Translations under genes and position numbers: made by a program | DNA from: REEP01 sp964603915 | GTDB taxonomy: Bacteria > Pseudomonadota > Alphaproteobacteria > Rhodospirillales > Defluviicoccaceae | Reading direction: 5' to 3' | Length of the DNA: 15,330 nt | Assembly: GCA_964603915.1 (NCBI GenBank) | Contig: CAZRWU010000064.1 | Coordinates: 1-15,330, forward strand | The notes under the pieces: generated by a model | What the model saw: only the letters and a program-made list of their open reading frames with translations | What the model was told of the DNA's origin: nothing | Database searches by the model: none | Shown here: positions 1 through 7,294 of the stretch, piece after piece | Layout: every line of letters starts with the position of its first letter | How positions within the stretch are numbered: the first letter of the stretch is position 1

Positions 1-197
1 CCCCGACTGCCGCCCAGGAGGTTTCCGCCGTCTACTCCCGGCAGATGGCCGCCTATCGCGCCGCCGTGCAATCGATCTACCCCGACCGGCCGGTGCGCTG
101 CGCCCTGTTGTGGACGGATGGACCGCAGTTGATGGTCCTGAACGACGCCCTTCTCGAACGTCACGCGCCGCCGCGTCAGGACCAGGCCGCGCAGTAA
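1..197 (+). CDS. addA: AddA nuclease-helicase, C-terminal end (partial)
   Basis: This is the last 64 codons of a frame open from the window edge (first full codon at base 3) to TAA at 195-197. The peptide carries QMAAY, which fits the QxxxY motif that closes the RecB-type nuclease domain. It then has a stretch like IYPDRPVRCALLWTDGPQL, typical of the extreme C-terminus of alphaproteobacterial AddA. AddA pairs with AddB to process double-strand breaks for RecA, replacing RecBCD in these bacteria. The helicase motifs lie upstream, outside the window. Many alphaproteobacteria place a thioredoxin gene after addA; here the next gene is convergent on the other strand only 23 bases away. The family call rests on the short tail alone but the motif match is good. 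Confidence 0.8.
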   Translation, partial: PTAAQEVSAVYSRQMAAYRAAVQSIYPDRPVRCALLWTDGPQLMVLNDALLERHAPPRQDQAAQ

Positions 198-220
198 CCG
201 ATCCCGGCAAGCGCTCGCGT

Positions 221-1201
221 CTACTGGCCGACGGTGAGGACGATCTTGCCGGTCGAACGGCGGGCGCGCAGACTCTCCAGCGCTTCGCGCGCCTGCTCCA
301 GCGGATAGGTGGCCGAGACGTGCGGGCGGATCTTTCCCTCCGCCAGCCATGTCAGCAGTTCGGCGAACGAGCCATACATCGTTTCCGGCGCCAGTTGGCG
401 ATGCGGCGCCCAGTAATAGCCGATCACGGTGAGGTTCTTGACGAGGAGGATATTGGCGGGGATCTGGGGAACGTCGCCGCTGGCGAATCCGACGACGAGA
501 ATCCGGCCGCCCGGCGTCGTGCAGCGCAGCGACGCGTCGAAGGCGCTGCCGCCGACCGGATCGTAGACCACGTCGGCGCCGCGCCCGCCAGTGATTTCCT
601 TGACCCTTTCGCGGATGTCCTCGCGCTGATAATCGATCAGGTGCTCCGCGCCGTATTCCGCCGCCACCGCGAGCTTGCGCGCGCCGCCGGCCGTGGCGAT
701 CACGCTGGCGCCGAGGCGGTGGCCGACCTCGACGGCGGTCAAGCCGACGCCGCCGGCCGCCCCGTGCACGAGAAGGATATCGCCCGCGGAAAGCCCCGCC
801 TTGTACTTCAAAGCGAAGTGCGATGTTCCATAGGCGACGGCGAATCCCGCCGCCGTCACGTCGTCCACCGCATCGGGAAGCCCGAAGACATCGTTTTCCG
901 GCGCCACCACCTCCTCGGCGAAGCCGCCGTAATCGACAATGGCGAGCACCCGGTCGCCCGGGCGGCAGCGGGTGACGCCGGGCGCGCAGGCGATGACTTC
1001 GCCGGCGACCTCGAAGCCCGGCGTAAACGGCGGTTGCGGCTTGATCTGGTATTGGCCGGCGATGATCAGGGTATCGGCGAAATTGATCCCGGCGGCGCGC
1101 ACCGCGATGCGCACGCATCCCGGCGCGAGCTCTGGCGGCGCAACGTCCTCGATGCTGAGGTCGGCGATGTCGCCCCAGGTATTGCAACGAACCGCGCGCA
1201 T
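221..1201 (-). CDS. Zinc-free NADPH:quinone oxidoreductase (MDR superfamily)
   Basis: This 326-residue protein has the usual length and domain order of zeta-crystallin/QOR-like medium-chain reductases. A GroES-like N-domain contains GFEVAGEV at about 63-70. A Rossmann NADPH site follows with HGAAGGVG at about 147-153. The last segment ends STGKIVLTVGQ, close to the usual QOR tail. The structural and catalytic zinc ligands of alcohol dehydrogenases are absent, as expected for QOR. Such enzymes reduce quinones or other activated carbonyls with NADPH in the cytosol; the substrate cannot be told from sequence. The frame stays open far upstream, but I chose the ATG at 1199-1201 because it has an AGGAGG ribosome site 5-7 bases before it and begins MRAVRC, a normal family start. 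The gene is divergent from the RNA methyltransferase at 1310. Confidence 0.93.
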   Translation of the reverse strand: MRAVRCNTWGDIADLSIEDVAPPELAPGCVRIAVRAAGINFADTLIIAGQYQIKPQPPFTPGFEVAGEVIACAPGVTRCRPGDRVLAIVDYGGFAEEVVAPENDVFGLPDAVDDVTAAGFAVAYGTSHFALKYKAGLSAGDILLVHGAAGGVGLTAVEVGHRLGASVIATAGGARKLAVAAEYGAEHLIDYQREDIRERVKEITGGRGADVVYDPVGGSAFDASLRCTTPGGRILVVGFASGDVPQIPANILLVKNLTVIGYYWAPHRQLAPETMYGSFAELLTWLAEGKIRPHVSATYPLEQAREALESLRARRSTGKIVLTVGQ

Positions 1202-1309
1202 CGTCGCCTCCTTTCGCTTTTCCCATTTTCGCCGAGCCGGCTTATCGTGTGCTACCGTTTGATCAACCTGCCAATCGCTGTCAACCGGCGCGAGGCGAAG
1301 AGAGGGGGC
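1202..1309. promoter_or_regulatory. Divergent intergenic region, QOR / RNA methyltransferase
   Basis: These 108 bases separate two divergent genes and must hold both promoters. On the minus strand a perfect -35-like TTGACA lies at 1284-1279, but I find no good -10 element 16-18 bases downstream, so it is only suggestive. An 8-base palindrome TTGATCAA sits at 1259-1266 and could be a small operator. The AGGAGG site for the minus-strand gene is at about 1207-1213 and a G-rich GAGGGGG site for the plus-strand gene is at about 1302-1308. Confidence 0.35.
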
Positions 1310-1885
1310 ATGCGCGGCTATTTCGCCATTGGCGTCGAGGGCGTCACCAAACCGATGAATGTCGGCAGCTTGTTCCGGTCCGCCCACGCGTTCCACGCCA
1401 GCTTCGTGTTCACCGTCGCCGCCGCCTATCCGCGGCCGCTCGGCGGCCAGGCGGACACGTCCAACGCCGAAGGACAGATCCCGTTCTATAGCTTTCCCAC
1501 GCTCGACGATCTTGTTCTGCCGCGCGGCTGCGTCCTGGTCGGAGTCGAGCTTCTCGATCAGGCGACCGACCTGCCGAGCTTTCATCATCCGCGCCAGGCG
1601 GCGTACGTGTTCGGCCCGGAGCGCGGATCGTTGTCCCCGGCGCTCGTCGACCGCTGCGCGCATCTGATCGCCATCCCGACGCGGTTCGCTCTCAACGTCG
1701 GGATTGCCGGCGCGATCGTGATGTACGACCGCCTGATCAGCCTCGGCCGGTTCGCCAGGCGGCCGCAGTGGCCGGGCGGTCGGGCGGAGCCGTTGCCCGA
1801 ACCCGTGTTCGGCGATCCGCGGCTGCGTCGGCGGGTGGAATCGTTTCGTGACCGGCCGCCCACTCCCGGCGCCGAGAAGCCCTGA
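1310..1885 (+). CDS. TrmH/SpoU-type (SPOUT) RNA methyltransferase
   Basis: This 191-residue protein has the three SpoU motifs in order. Motif 1 is NVGSLFRSA at about 17-25, with the conserved N and R. Motif 2 is YVFGPERGSLS at about 99-109. Motif 3 is ALNVGIAGAIVMY at about 127-139. Together these form the knotted SAM site of 2'-O-ribose methyltransferases acting on tRNA or rRNA. The usual SLN of motif 3 reads ALN here, a mild variation. The protein lacks the N-terminal substrate-binding domain of RlmB-type enzymes, so it resembles the short TrmH/TrmL class, but the target nucleotide cannot be assigned. The proline- and arginine-rich last 45 residues extend past the knot. The ATG at 1310 is preferred to in-frame upstream sequence because it has a G-rich ribosome site and gives the family's usual N-terminus. 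Confidence 0.9.
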   Translation: MRGYFAIGVEGVTKPMNVGSLFRSAHAFHASFVFTVAAAYPRPLGGQADTSNAEGQIPFYSFPTLDDLVLPRGCVLVGVELLDQATDLPSFHHPRQAAYVFGPERGSLSPALVDRCAHLIAIPTRFALNVGIAGAIVMYDRLISLGRFARRPQWPGGRAEPLPEPVFGDPRLRRRVESFRDRPPTPGAEKP

Positions 1886-1887
1886 TC

Positions 1888-1904
1888 GAGCGTCCTTGTC
1901 GCTC
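1888..1904. terminator. Small hairpin between convergent genes
   Basis: GAGCG at 1888-1892 pairs with CGCTC at 1900-1904 across a 7-base loop, in the 23-base gap between two convergent stop codons. The five-pair stem has no T-run on either strand. Its position suits a weak bidirectional terminator, but it could be chance in such GC-rich DNA. Confidence 0.25.
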
Positions 1905-1908
1905 CCGC

Positions 1909-2922
1909 TCACTCCAGCCAGCGCGGGGCGAGACGCAGCGCGCCGACCCGCGCATCGGCGGTGTTGCGGATCGGCGCCTCGGCGTAGGCTTGCACCGCGC
2001 GCACAACGTCCGCGTCGAGATCGGCGAAGCGGGTCAAGAGTCCCGCCATCGCCGTCTCCGCCGCGCGGCGAGCGCCGTCATCGATCTTGAGCGCGATGCC
2101 CAGGCCCAGTTCCGGCAGCGCCGCGGCGTGAACGCCCTCGGCGCCGCCCTTGCTGACGATGGCGCCCCGCGCCGCCGCCATGACCACCGTATCGAACCGG
2201 TCCTGGCCGCCGACCAAATCGCCATGGCTGGTCATCGCCATGACGATCCGCCGCGCCGCCTCGGCGCGCAGGCGGCCGAGCCGCTCCGGCGCGACCAGCC
2301 GCGCCATCGCCCGCGCCAGGGCGGTCAGCGGCATGGCCAGCGTCGGCACGCCGCAGCCATCGATGCCGCGCATCGAATCCGGCAGTTCGGCTCCGCCCAT
2401 CTGGACGAGAACCCGCTTGATTCGCAGTTGCACGGGATGGACCGAGCCGGCGTATCCGGTTGCCGGCTCGCGCAGATGAACGGCGGTCGTGAGATAGCCG
2501 GCATGCTTGCCGGAGCAATTGTTGTGGAGCGAGGAGAACTGTTGATTCTGGCGAATCAGGTCGCGCGCCGCCTCTTCGGTCAAGGGCGGGTGAGGGCCAC
2601 AGACCAACGCCGCCGGGGTCAAGCCGATCCGCGCCAGCCAGACGGCGACGCGCTGGACATGCTTTGGCTCCCCGCCGTGGGACCCGCACGCCAGCGCGAT
2701 CTCCTCGTCGCTGACCGCGAATCGATCGGCGGCGCCGGTCTCCAGCAAAGGCAGCGCCTGCAAGGGCTTGACCGCGGAGCGGGGAAATACGGGCGCGGCG
2801 ACGTCGCCCCACGCCGCAAGGACCTCCCCCTCGGCATCGACAATGACGGCGGCGCCCCGGTGGCGGCTTTCCACACGCTCGCCGCGGGTAATCTCGACCA
2901 TGACCGGGTTACATCTGTCCAT
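1909..2922 (-). CDS. L-asparaginase, Rhizobium etli type II-like (Asparaginase_II family)
   Basis: This 337-residue protein belongs to the asparaginase family typified by the inducible R. etli enzyme, unrelated to E. coli AnsA/AnsB. It has FPRSAVKPLQA with S49 and K52, matching the reported Ser-Lys catalytic pair. It also has CGSHGGE with S81, HNNCSGKH with C136 and K139, and IDGCGVPT with C190. C136, K139 and C190 match the Cys/Lys/Cys metal site described for that family. All these residues are intact, so an active cytosolic enzyme converting asparagine to aspartate and ammonia is likely. The frame stays open upstream of 2922. I chose ATG at 2922 (MDRCNPVM) with a weak GACGGCGAGA site; ATG at 2901 (MVEITRG) is the alternative and has a poorer ribosome site. 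The gene is divergent from the IalB-like gene. Confidence 0.92.
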   Translation of the reverse strand: MDRCNPVMVEITRGERVESRHRGAAVIVDAEGEVLAAWGDVAAPVFPRSAVKPLQALPLLETGAADRFAVSDEEIALACGSHGGEPKHVQRVAVWLARIGLTPAALVCGPHPPLTEEAARDLIRQNQQFSSLHNNCSGKHAGYLTTAVHLREPATGYAGSVHPVQLRIKRVLVQMGGAELPDSMRGIDGCGVPTLAMPLTALARAMARLVAPERLGRLRAEAARRIVMAMTSHGDLVGGQDRFDTVVMAAARGAIVSKGGAEGVHAAALPELGLGIALKIDDGARRAAETAMAGLLTRFADLDADVVRAVQAYAEAPIRNTADARVGALRLAPRWLE

Positions 2923-2962
2923 TTCTCGCCGTCCCGGTGTTGCCTTCAGACCGCGATCTCTG

Positions 2963-2989
2963 CCATGGTCGGCCATGGATTGGCAATCC
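2963..2989. repeat. Clustered small inverted repeats in a divergent promoter region
   Basis: Two copies of the palindrome CCATGG (2963-2968 and 2973-2978) flank TCGG and could pair into a 6-bp tetraloop hairpin. Immediately after, GGATT (2977-2981) and AATCC (2985-2989) pair around GGC. They lie in the 111-base gap between the asparaginase and IalB-like starts. They could be an operator or a leader structure for the plus-strand gene. I see no convincing -35/-10 pair here. Confidence 0.3.
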
Positions 2990-3033
2990 CATGCCGTCCC
3001 CTCCCCACCATCTTGCAGGAACCAACCGCACCC

Positions 3034-3576
3034 ATGACAAGGATACGCATTCACCTCATTCTTGCTGCTGTCGTCTGCGCTGGCCTCGCGTTCGCATCCG
3101 GCGAGGCGTTGGCGGAGCAGAAAACGATCGGCACCTACAATGACTGGACGGCCTTCACCGACAAGGAAGACGGCAAGCCGCTCTGTTACATCGGCAGCGC
3201 GCCGACGAAGGCCGAGGGGGCCTATACAAGCCGCGGCAACACCTACGTTCTCGTCAGCATCCGTCCGGCCGAGAAATCCGGCGGCGTCGTCACCGTGGAG
3301 GCCGGCTATTCCTACAAGGCCGACAGCAAGGTCACCGTCGACATCGACGGCGCCAAGTACGAGCTTTACACCCGCAATCGCGACAGCGACAAGAAAGGCG
3401 ACGCCTGGGCGGTCGGCGACGAAGGAGACAAGGCATTGATCGCCGCCATGAGGGCGGGCAAAACCATGGTCGTCAAGGGCACGTCGACCCGGGGCACGCT
3501 GACCACCGATACCTATTCCCTTGCCGGCTTCACCGCCGCCTACAACGCCATCGCTCAGGCCTGCAAGGGCGGCTGA
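3034..3576 (+). CDS. Exported IalB-like (invasion-associated locus B family) protein
   Basis: This 180-residue protein starts with a clear Sec signal peptide: basic MTRIRIH, a hydrophobic core, and probable cleavage after ALA at residue 27. The mature part resembles IalB-family proteins. It opens with a short segment containing W (YNDWTAF), then KPLCYIGS. It is followed by an alternating beta-rich region with KVTVDIDGAKYELYT, and a late TDTYSLAGFTAAYNAIAQAC. The two mature cysteines, C51 and C177, suit one periplasmic disulfide. IalB relatives are common in alphaproteobacteria; the name comes from Bartonella, and most free-living homologues have no known role, so no virulence function is implied. 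ATG at 3034 is preceded by AGGA rather far away (about 13 bases). It is a stand-alone gene, 190 bases before the sugar dehydrogenase. Confidence 0.8.
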   Translation: MTRIRIHLILAAVVCAGLAFASGEALAEQKTIGTYNDWTAFTDKEDGKPLCYIGSAPTKAEGAYTSRGNTYVLVSIRPAEKSGGVVTVEAGYSYKADSKVTVDIDGAKYELYTRNRDSDKKGDAWAVGDEGDKALIAAMRAGKTMVVKGTSTRGTLTTDTYSLAGFTAAYNAIAQACKGG

Positions 3577-3677
3577 GCGGTTGCGAGCCGGCGGAGGGCG
3601 CGGACGCGATCCCTCAAGCGCCCGTCGGAACGAAAATACGAAAAGACCAAGCGCAAGCATGCGCCTTTAAGGTTTTC

Positions 3678-3717
3678 GCGGCCGCGAATCCTTCGGGATT
3701 TGCGGGAACGCGGCCGC
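3678..3717. repeat. UUCG-loop hairpin bracketed by two GCGGCCGC palindromes
   Basis: The core is a 10-pair stem (3682-3691 with 3696-3705, one G-T pair) closed by the loop TTCG, which in RNA is an unusually stable tetraloop capped by C-G. The 8-base palindrome GCGGCCGC occurs at 3678-3685 and again at 3710-3717, so the arms can also pair with each other outside a shorter inner stem. It lies about 100 bases after the IalB-like stop and 50 bases before the sugar dehydrogenase start, with no T-run. It may be a terminator-like or leader structure, or a 3' end stabiliser; the sequence does not decide. Confidence 0.45.
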
Positions 3718-3766
3718 TCTCCCGACTGTTGTCCCCTGCAAAGTTGGCCAAGGAGGAGACCATCCG

Positions 3767-4936
3767 ATGCGCAATGCCCGCCGGTACGGCGCCGCTTCTG
3801 TTCTCGTGCTGGGATTGACGGCGACTTTCGCGCTTGCCGAAGAGCGCACCGTCGAAACCGACCGCTATCAGGTCCGCGTGGAGACCCTTGCCGAGGGGCT
3901 CGATCATCCGTGGGGCATTGCCCTGATGCCGGACGGGCGGTTTCTCGTTACGGAACGCAACCCCGGACATCTGCGCATCGGTTCTCGCGACGGCGCGTTG
4001 TCCGATCCGGTCGCCGGGGTTCCCGAGATCTTTCGCTTCAAGGGCGAGACCGGACGCAGCCAAGCCGGGCTGTTCGATGTCGTCCTGCATCCCCGATTCG
4101 CGGAGAACAGCCTCGTCTACCTGAGCTTTTCCAAGCCGAGCGAATACGGAACCGGCACCGCCGTCGTGCGCGGGCGGCTGGTGGAGGACGGCGCCGCCGC
4201 GCGCCTTGAGGACGTCGAGACGGTCTTCGAGATGAAGGAAGCGGACCAGGATTCGAGCGGGCTGCACTTCGGGGGGCGGATGGCGTTCCACCCGCAAGAC
4301 GGCGCCCTGTTTCTCACGATCGGCGAGCGCCGCAACATCTCGCGCGCCCAGGACCCCGACGATCAGGCCGGCTCGATCATCCGCGTCGCCGACGACGGCG
4401 GCGTGCCGGAGGACAATCCTTTCGTCGGCGATGACGGCAAGGACGACAAGATCTTCAGTTGGGGTCATCGCAATCCGCAAGGTCTCGCCTTCGATCCGCA
4501 GACGAACGCGCTGTGGGCGAACGAGCATGGACCCAAGGGCGGCGACGAGATCAATCGCATCGAGGCCGGCGACAACTACGGCTGGCCGTTCCTCACCGGC
4601 GGAACCGACTACTCCGGCGCGCCGCTTGGCGTCGGCACGGAGAAGGAAGGGATGACCTCGGCCATCCACATTTTCGAGAGGACGGTGGCGCCCTCGGGGT
4701 TGGCCTTCTATTCGGGCGATCTCTTCCCCGAGTGGCGGGGCGACATGCTCAACGGCGGCCTCGTCGCGCAAGCCATCGTGCGCGTGCGCGTCAGCAACGG
4801 CGAGGTTGTCGAGGAGGAATGGATCGACCTCGGCCGGCGCATCCGCGACGTCGAGGTCGCCGACGATGGCGCGATCTGGGTGATCACCGAGCACGAGGAT
4901 GGCGAGGTCCTGCGCCTGACGCCCGCCGAGGGGTAA
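3767..4936 (+). CDS. Exported PQQ-dependent aldose sugar dehydrogenase-like beta-propeller
   Basis: This 389-residue protein has a signal peptide (basic MRNARR, hydrophobic core, probable cleavage after ALA at 24). It then has the six-bladed propeller of the soluble glucose dehydrogenase/YliI family. Signature segments are LDHPWGIALMPDG at 45-57, SSGLHFGGRMAF at 163-174 with H167 as the expected catalytic histidine, and GHRNPQGLAFDP at 233-244. Later come ANEHGPKGGDEINRI at 251-265, NYGWP at 270-274, and APSGLAFYSGDLFPEWRGD from about 308. The family oxidises aldoses in the periplasm with PQQ and calcium, passing electrons to the respiratory chain. No PQQ biosynthesis genes are in the window, so PQQ supply is unknown. 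AAGGAGGAG sits about 9 bases before ATG 3767 and fixes the start. The stop converges on radC with a 19-base gap. Confidence 0.92.
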   Translation: MRNARRYGAASVLVLGLTATFALAEERTVETDRYQVRVETLAEGLDHPWGIALMPDGRFLVTERNPGHLRIGSRDGALSDPVAGVPEIFRFKGETGRSQAGLFDVVLHPRFAENSLVYLSFSKPSEYGTGTAVVRGRLVEDGAAARLEDVETVFEMKEADQDSSGLHFGGRMAFHPQDGALFLTIGERRNISRAQDPDDQAGSIIRVADDGGVPEDNPFVGDDGKDDKIFSWGHRNPQGLAFDPQTNALWANEHGPKGGDEINRIEAGDNYGWPFLTGGTDYSGAPLGVGTEKEGMTSAIHIFERTVAPSGLAFYSGDLFPEWRGDMLNGGLVAQAIVRVRVSNGEVVEEEWIDLGRRIRDVEVADDGAIWVITEHEDGEVLRLTPAEG

Positions 4937-4955
4937 AGCGCCGCGCTCCGATCGC

Positions 4956-5681
4956 TCAGAACGCGCCCATCGCTTTGAGCGAGCGGCAGCCGCCCTTGGC
5001 GACGATGACGTGATCGTGCACGGTGATGCCGAGCTTGGCGCCGATCTCGCTCAGCTCTTGCGTCATCGCGATGTCGGCCTGCGAGGGCGTCGGATCGCCC
5101 GAAGGGTGGTTGTGAACGAGGATGAGGCACGAGGCGCCAAGCTCGAGGGCGCGCTTGATCACCTCGCGCGGATAGACGGGGGCGTGGTCGACGGTGCCGG
5201 TCTGCTGGATCTCGTCGCGGATGATCTTGTTCTTGCGGTCGAGAAAGAGAATCCGAAAGCGCTCGGTCTTTTCGTCGGCCATGGTCACGCGGCAATAGTC
5301 GAGAAGCTGCGTCCACGACGACACGACGGGCCGGTCGGCGATGGTTTCCTTGAGCAGCCGCTGCGCCGCCTCGCGAACGGCCTTGAAATGAACCGTCGTC
5401 CGCTCGCCGATCTTGTCGTGCTTCTCGAGTTGCTCGCGGCTTGCCGCAAGAACGCCGCCGAGGCCGCCAAACTCCCGCAGCAGCGCTTTCGCCAACGGCT
5501 TCACGTCGACCCGCTCGATCGAATAGAACAGCAGCAGCTCGAGCAGCTCGTAGTCGGCAAAAGCCTCCGGTCCGCCCGTGAGCAGTTTTTGCCGGACGCG
5601 CTCGCGGTGGCCCTTGACGTGGTTCTTGTCGTCCCCTTCGCTCGGCCCCGCGCGCGGCGCGGGCTCGCGCGCCTTCGCCAT
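4956..5681 (-). CDS. radC: RadC family JAB1/MPN metalloprotein (UPF0758)
   Basis: This 241-residue protein has the RadC layout: a helix-hairpin-helix-like N-terminal half (GHRERVRQKLL, YELLELLLFYSI) and a C-terminal JAMM domain. The metal motif is complete: H190 and H192 in HNHPSG, D203 in SQAD, and upstream E157 in RDEIQQTG. It was once linked to DNA repair, but that role was later disputed; the JAMM fold predicts a zinc hydrolase whose physiological substrate is not established. The ATG at 5681-5679 shares one base with the TGA of map (TGATG), implying translational coupling. A TTG one codon upstream is possible but less likely. It is the last gene of the minus-strand run. In many alphaproteobacteria radC follows map in the same way. 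Confidence 0.93.
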   Translation of the reverse strand: MAKAREPAPRAGPSEGDDKNHVKGHRERVRQKLLTGGPEAFADYELLELLLFYSIERVDVKPLAKALLREFGGLGGVLAASREQLEKHDKIGERTTVHFKAVREAAQRLLKETIADRPVVSSWTQLLDYCRVTMADEKTERFRILFLDRKNKIIRDEIQQTGTVDHAPVYPREVIKRALELGASCLILVHNHPSGDPTPSQADIAMTQELSEIGAKLGITVHDHVIVAKGGCRSLKAMGAF

Positions 5682-6502
5682 CAAACCGGGTAGGGCGGCC
5701 GGTCGAGCCCGGCGGGGGACCGCGTGAAGACCTCGTAGCCGTCGGCGGTTACGCCGATCGAGTGCTCGAACTGCGCCGAAAGAGAGCGGTCTTTGGTCAC
5801 GGCGGTCCAGCCGTCGCTGAGAATCTTGACGTCCCAGCGACCGGCGTTGATCATCGGCTCGATCGTGAAAAACATGCCTTCCTGAAGCGTCGGCCCCTCG
5901 CCCGGCCGGCCGAAGTGAAGAATATTGGGCGCGTCATGGAAGACGCGGCCGAGGCCGTGACCGCAAAAATCGCGGACCACGGAAAAGCGGTGCAGCTCGA
6001 CGAACGACTGGATGGCATGGCCGATATCGCCGACGGTGGCGCCCGGACGAACCGCCTCGATGCCGCGCCACATCGCCTCGTAGGTCACGTCGATCAGCCG
6101 CTGCGCCTTGACCGGGACCTGGCCGACGCAGAACATCCGGCTGGTGTCGCCATGCCAGCCATCGAGGATCACCGTCACGTCGATGTTGAGGATGTCGCCG
6201 ACGCGCAGCTTTTTTTCCCCGGGAATGCCGTGGCACACGACATGGTTGACGGAGGTGCAGATCGACTTCGGGAATCCGCGGTAATTGAGCGGCGCGGCGA
6301 TCGCGCCATGACCGCGGATGAAGTCCGCGCACAGGCGATCGAGTTCGTCGGTGGTCACTCCCGGCCGGACATGCGGGGCAATGAAATCGAGCGTTTCGGC
6401 GGCCAGCCGGCCGGCGCTGCGCATGCCCGCGAAATCGCCGGGACCATGGAGCTTGATCGGGCGGCTGTCGTAGTGAGCGGTTCCCTCGCGCATATTGTTC
6501 AT
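5681..6502 (-). CDS. map: Type I methionine aminopeptidase
   Basis: This 273-residue protein is a complete MetAP of the pita-bread fold. All five metal ligands and the key histidines are present: H87 (TSVNH), D108 (ILNIDV), D119 (GDTSRMF), H182 (FCGHGLG), E215 (FTIEP) and E246 (QFEHS). It removes the initiator methionine from nascent proteins in the cytosol. There is no N-terminal zinc-finger extension of the type Ib kind. The ATG at 6502 (MNNMREG) has only a weak ribosome site; an internal ATG at 6493 is an alternative. sfsA ends 32 bases upstream, and radC starts at the map stop, so the three genes are probably cotranscribed. Confidence 0.96.
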   Translation of the reverse strand: MNNMREGTAHYDSRPIKLHGPGDFAGMRSAGRLAAETLDFIAPHVRPGVTTDELDRLCADFIRGHGAIAAPLNYRGFPKSICTSVNHVVCHGIPGEKKLRVGDILNIDVTVILDGWHGDTSRMFCVGQVPVKAQRLIDVTYEAMWRGIEAVRPGATVGDIGHAIQSFVELHRFSVVRDFCGHGLGRVFHDAPNILHFGRPGEGPTLQEGMFFTIEPMINAGRWDVKILSDGWTAVTKDRSLSAQFEHSIGVTADGYEVFTRSPAGLDRPPYPV

Positions 6503-6534
6503 GACGTCATTATGCCATCCATTCTGGGTCCGGC

Positions 6535-7263
6535 CTACTCTTGAGACCGATGATCGGCCGACAGGGGCAAACGGTCGCGCAGGCTGATCCCGGCGACGGA
6601 GACGCGGCAGCGATAACAGATTGCTTCGACTCCCATCGTCATCGCGTCGCGCAGCGCCTCGCCGTAAGCCCGATCGATGTCGTCGGCAATGACAAAATGG
6701 TTGGCGTCATCGCGCTGGGCAAGGAACAGCATGACCGCGCGCGCGCCGTTCCGGGCGGCTTGGGCAAGTTCCCGCGCGTGCCTGGCGCCCCGCTCCGTCA
6801 CGCAGTCGGGAAATTCGACGGGCGCGTCGGGCCGGCTGTCGCGCCGCAACGTGACGTTCTTGATCTCGACGAAGCACGGCGGCCGGTCGGGTCCTTCGAG
6901 AAGGAGATCGATGCGGGAGTTGCGTCCGTATTTGACTTCACGCCGGATCGCAGCGTAGCCGCGGAGTTCGGCGATGGCGCCGCCGGCGATCGCGTCGGCG
7001 ACCAGCCGGTTGGGCCGGGCGGTGTTGACGCCGACCAGGGTCCCGCCGACGCGGATCAGCTCCCAGGTGTAGCGCAGCCGCCGGCTCGGATTGCGGGCGA
7101 TGGACAGCCAGACCTCGGAGCCGGCGCTGTTGACGCTCAGCATCGAGCCGGGGTTGGCGCAGTGGGCGACGACGGTCTCGCCGGTGTCCAGCGTCACTTC
7201 GGCGAAAAAGCGTTGGTAGCGGCGCCGGAGCGTGCCGCGGATCAGCGGTTCCTCGAAAATCAC
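6535..7263 (-). CDS. sfsA: SfsA family DNA-binding protein / nuclease
   Basis: This 242-residue protein matches SfsA in length and landmarks: an OB-like N-terminal part with FFAEVTLDTGE, then HCANPGSML. The middle part has VGVNTARPN, and REVKYGRNSRIDLLL and CFVEIKNVTL supply the D and ExK of a PD-(D/E)xK nuclease fold. The C-terminal part has FPDCVTERGARH and MLFLAQR. E. coli SfsA was named for stimulating sugar fermentation genes and binds DNA; nuclease activity has been reported for homologues. The start is GTG at 7263, since an in-frame TAA lies seven codons upstream with no ATG between. The ribosome site is weak (AAGG about 15 bases upstream). It lies in the run with map and radC, a recurring alphaproteobacterial order. 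Confidence 0.93.
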   Translation of the reverse strand: MIFEEPLIRGTLRRRYQRFFAEVTLDTGETVVAHCANPGSMLSVNSAGSEVWLSIARNPSRRLRYTWELIRVGGTLVGVNTARPNRLVADAIAGGAIAELRGYAAIRREVKYGRNSRIDLLLEGPDRPPCFVEIKNVTLRRDSRPDAPVEFPDCVTERGARHARELAQAARNGARAVMLFLAQRDDANHFVIADDIDRAYGEALRDAMTMGVEAICYRCRVSVAGISLRDRLPLSADHRSQE

Positions 7264-7294
7264 GATGCGCCGGCGCCTTGCCTCTTACCGCAGG

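Noticed and set aside
110..1309. Plus-strand open frame running through the reductase gene into the RNA methyltransferase
   Set aside because: It is antisense to a well-supported reductase; GC-rich codon bias leaves such frames open. The methyltransferase begins at 1310.
1202..1912. Minus-strand N-terminal extension of the reductase, opposite the RNA methyltransferase
   Set aside because: It has no family similarity, and the AGGAGG-supported ATG at 1201 gives the normal N-terminus.
2923..3660. Long minus-strand extension of the asparaginase across the IalB-like gene
   Set aside because: It is antisense to a signal-peptide-bearing gene and unlike asparaginase family starts.
3614..4894. 426-codon minus-strand frame opposite the sugar dehydrogenase
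   Set aside because: The plus-strand gene has all family motifs; the antisense translation is low-complexity and matches nothing.
4937..4955. AGCG/CGCT mini-hairpin between the sugar dehydrogenase and radC stops
   Set aside because: A four-pair stem with a tiny loop is expected by chance in this base composition.
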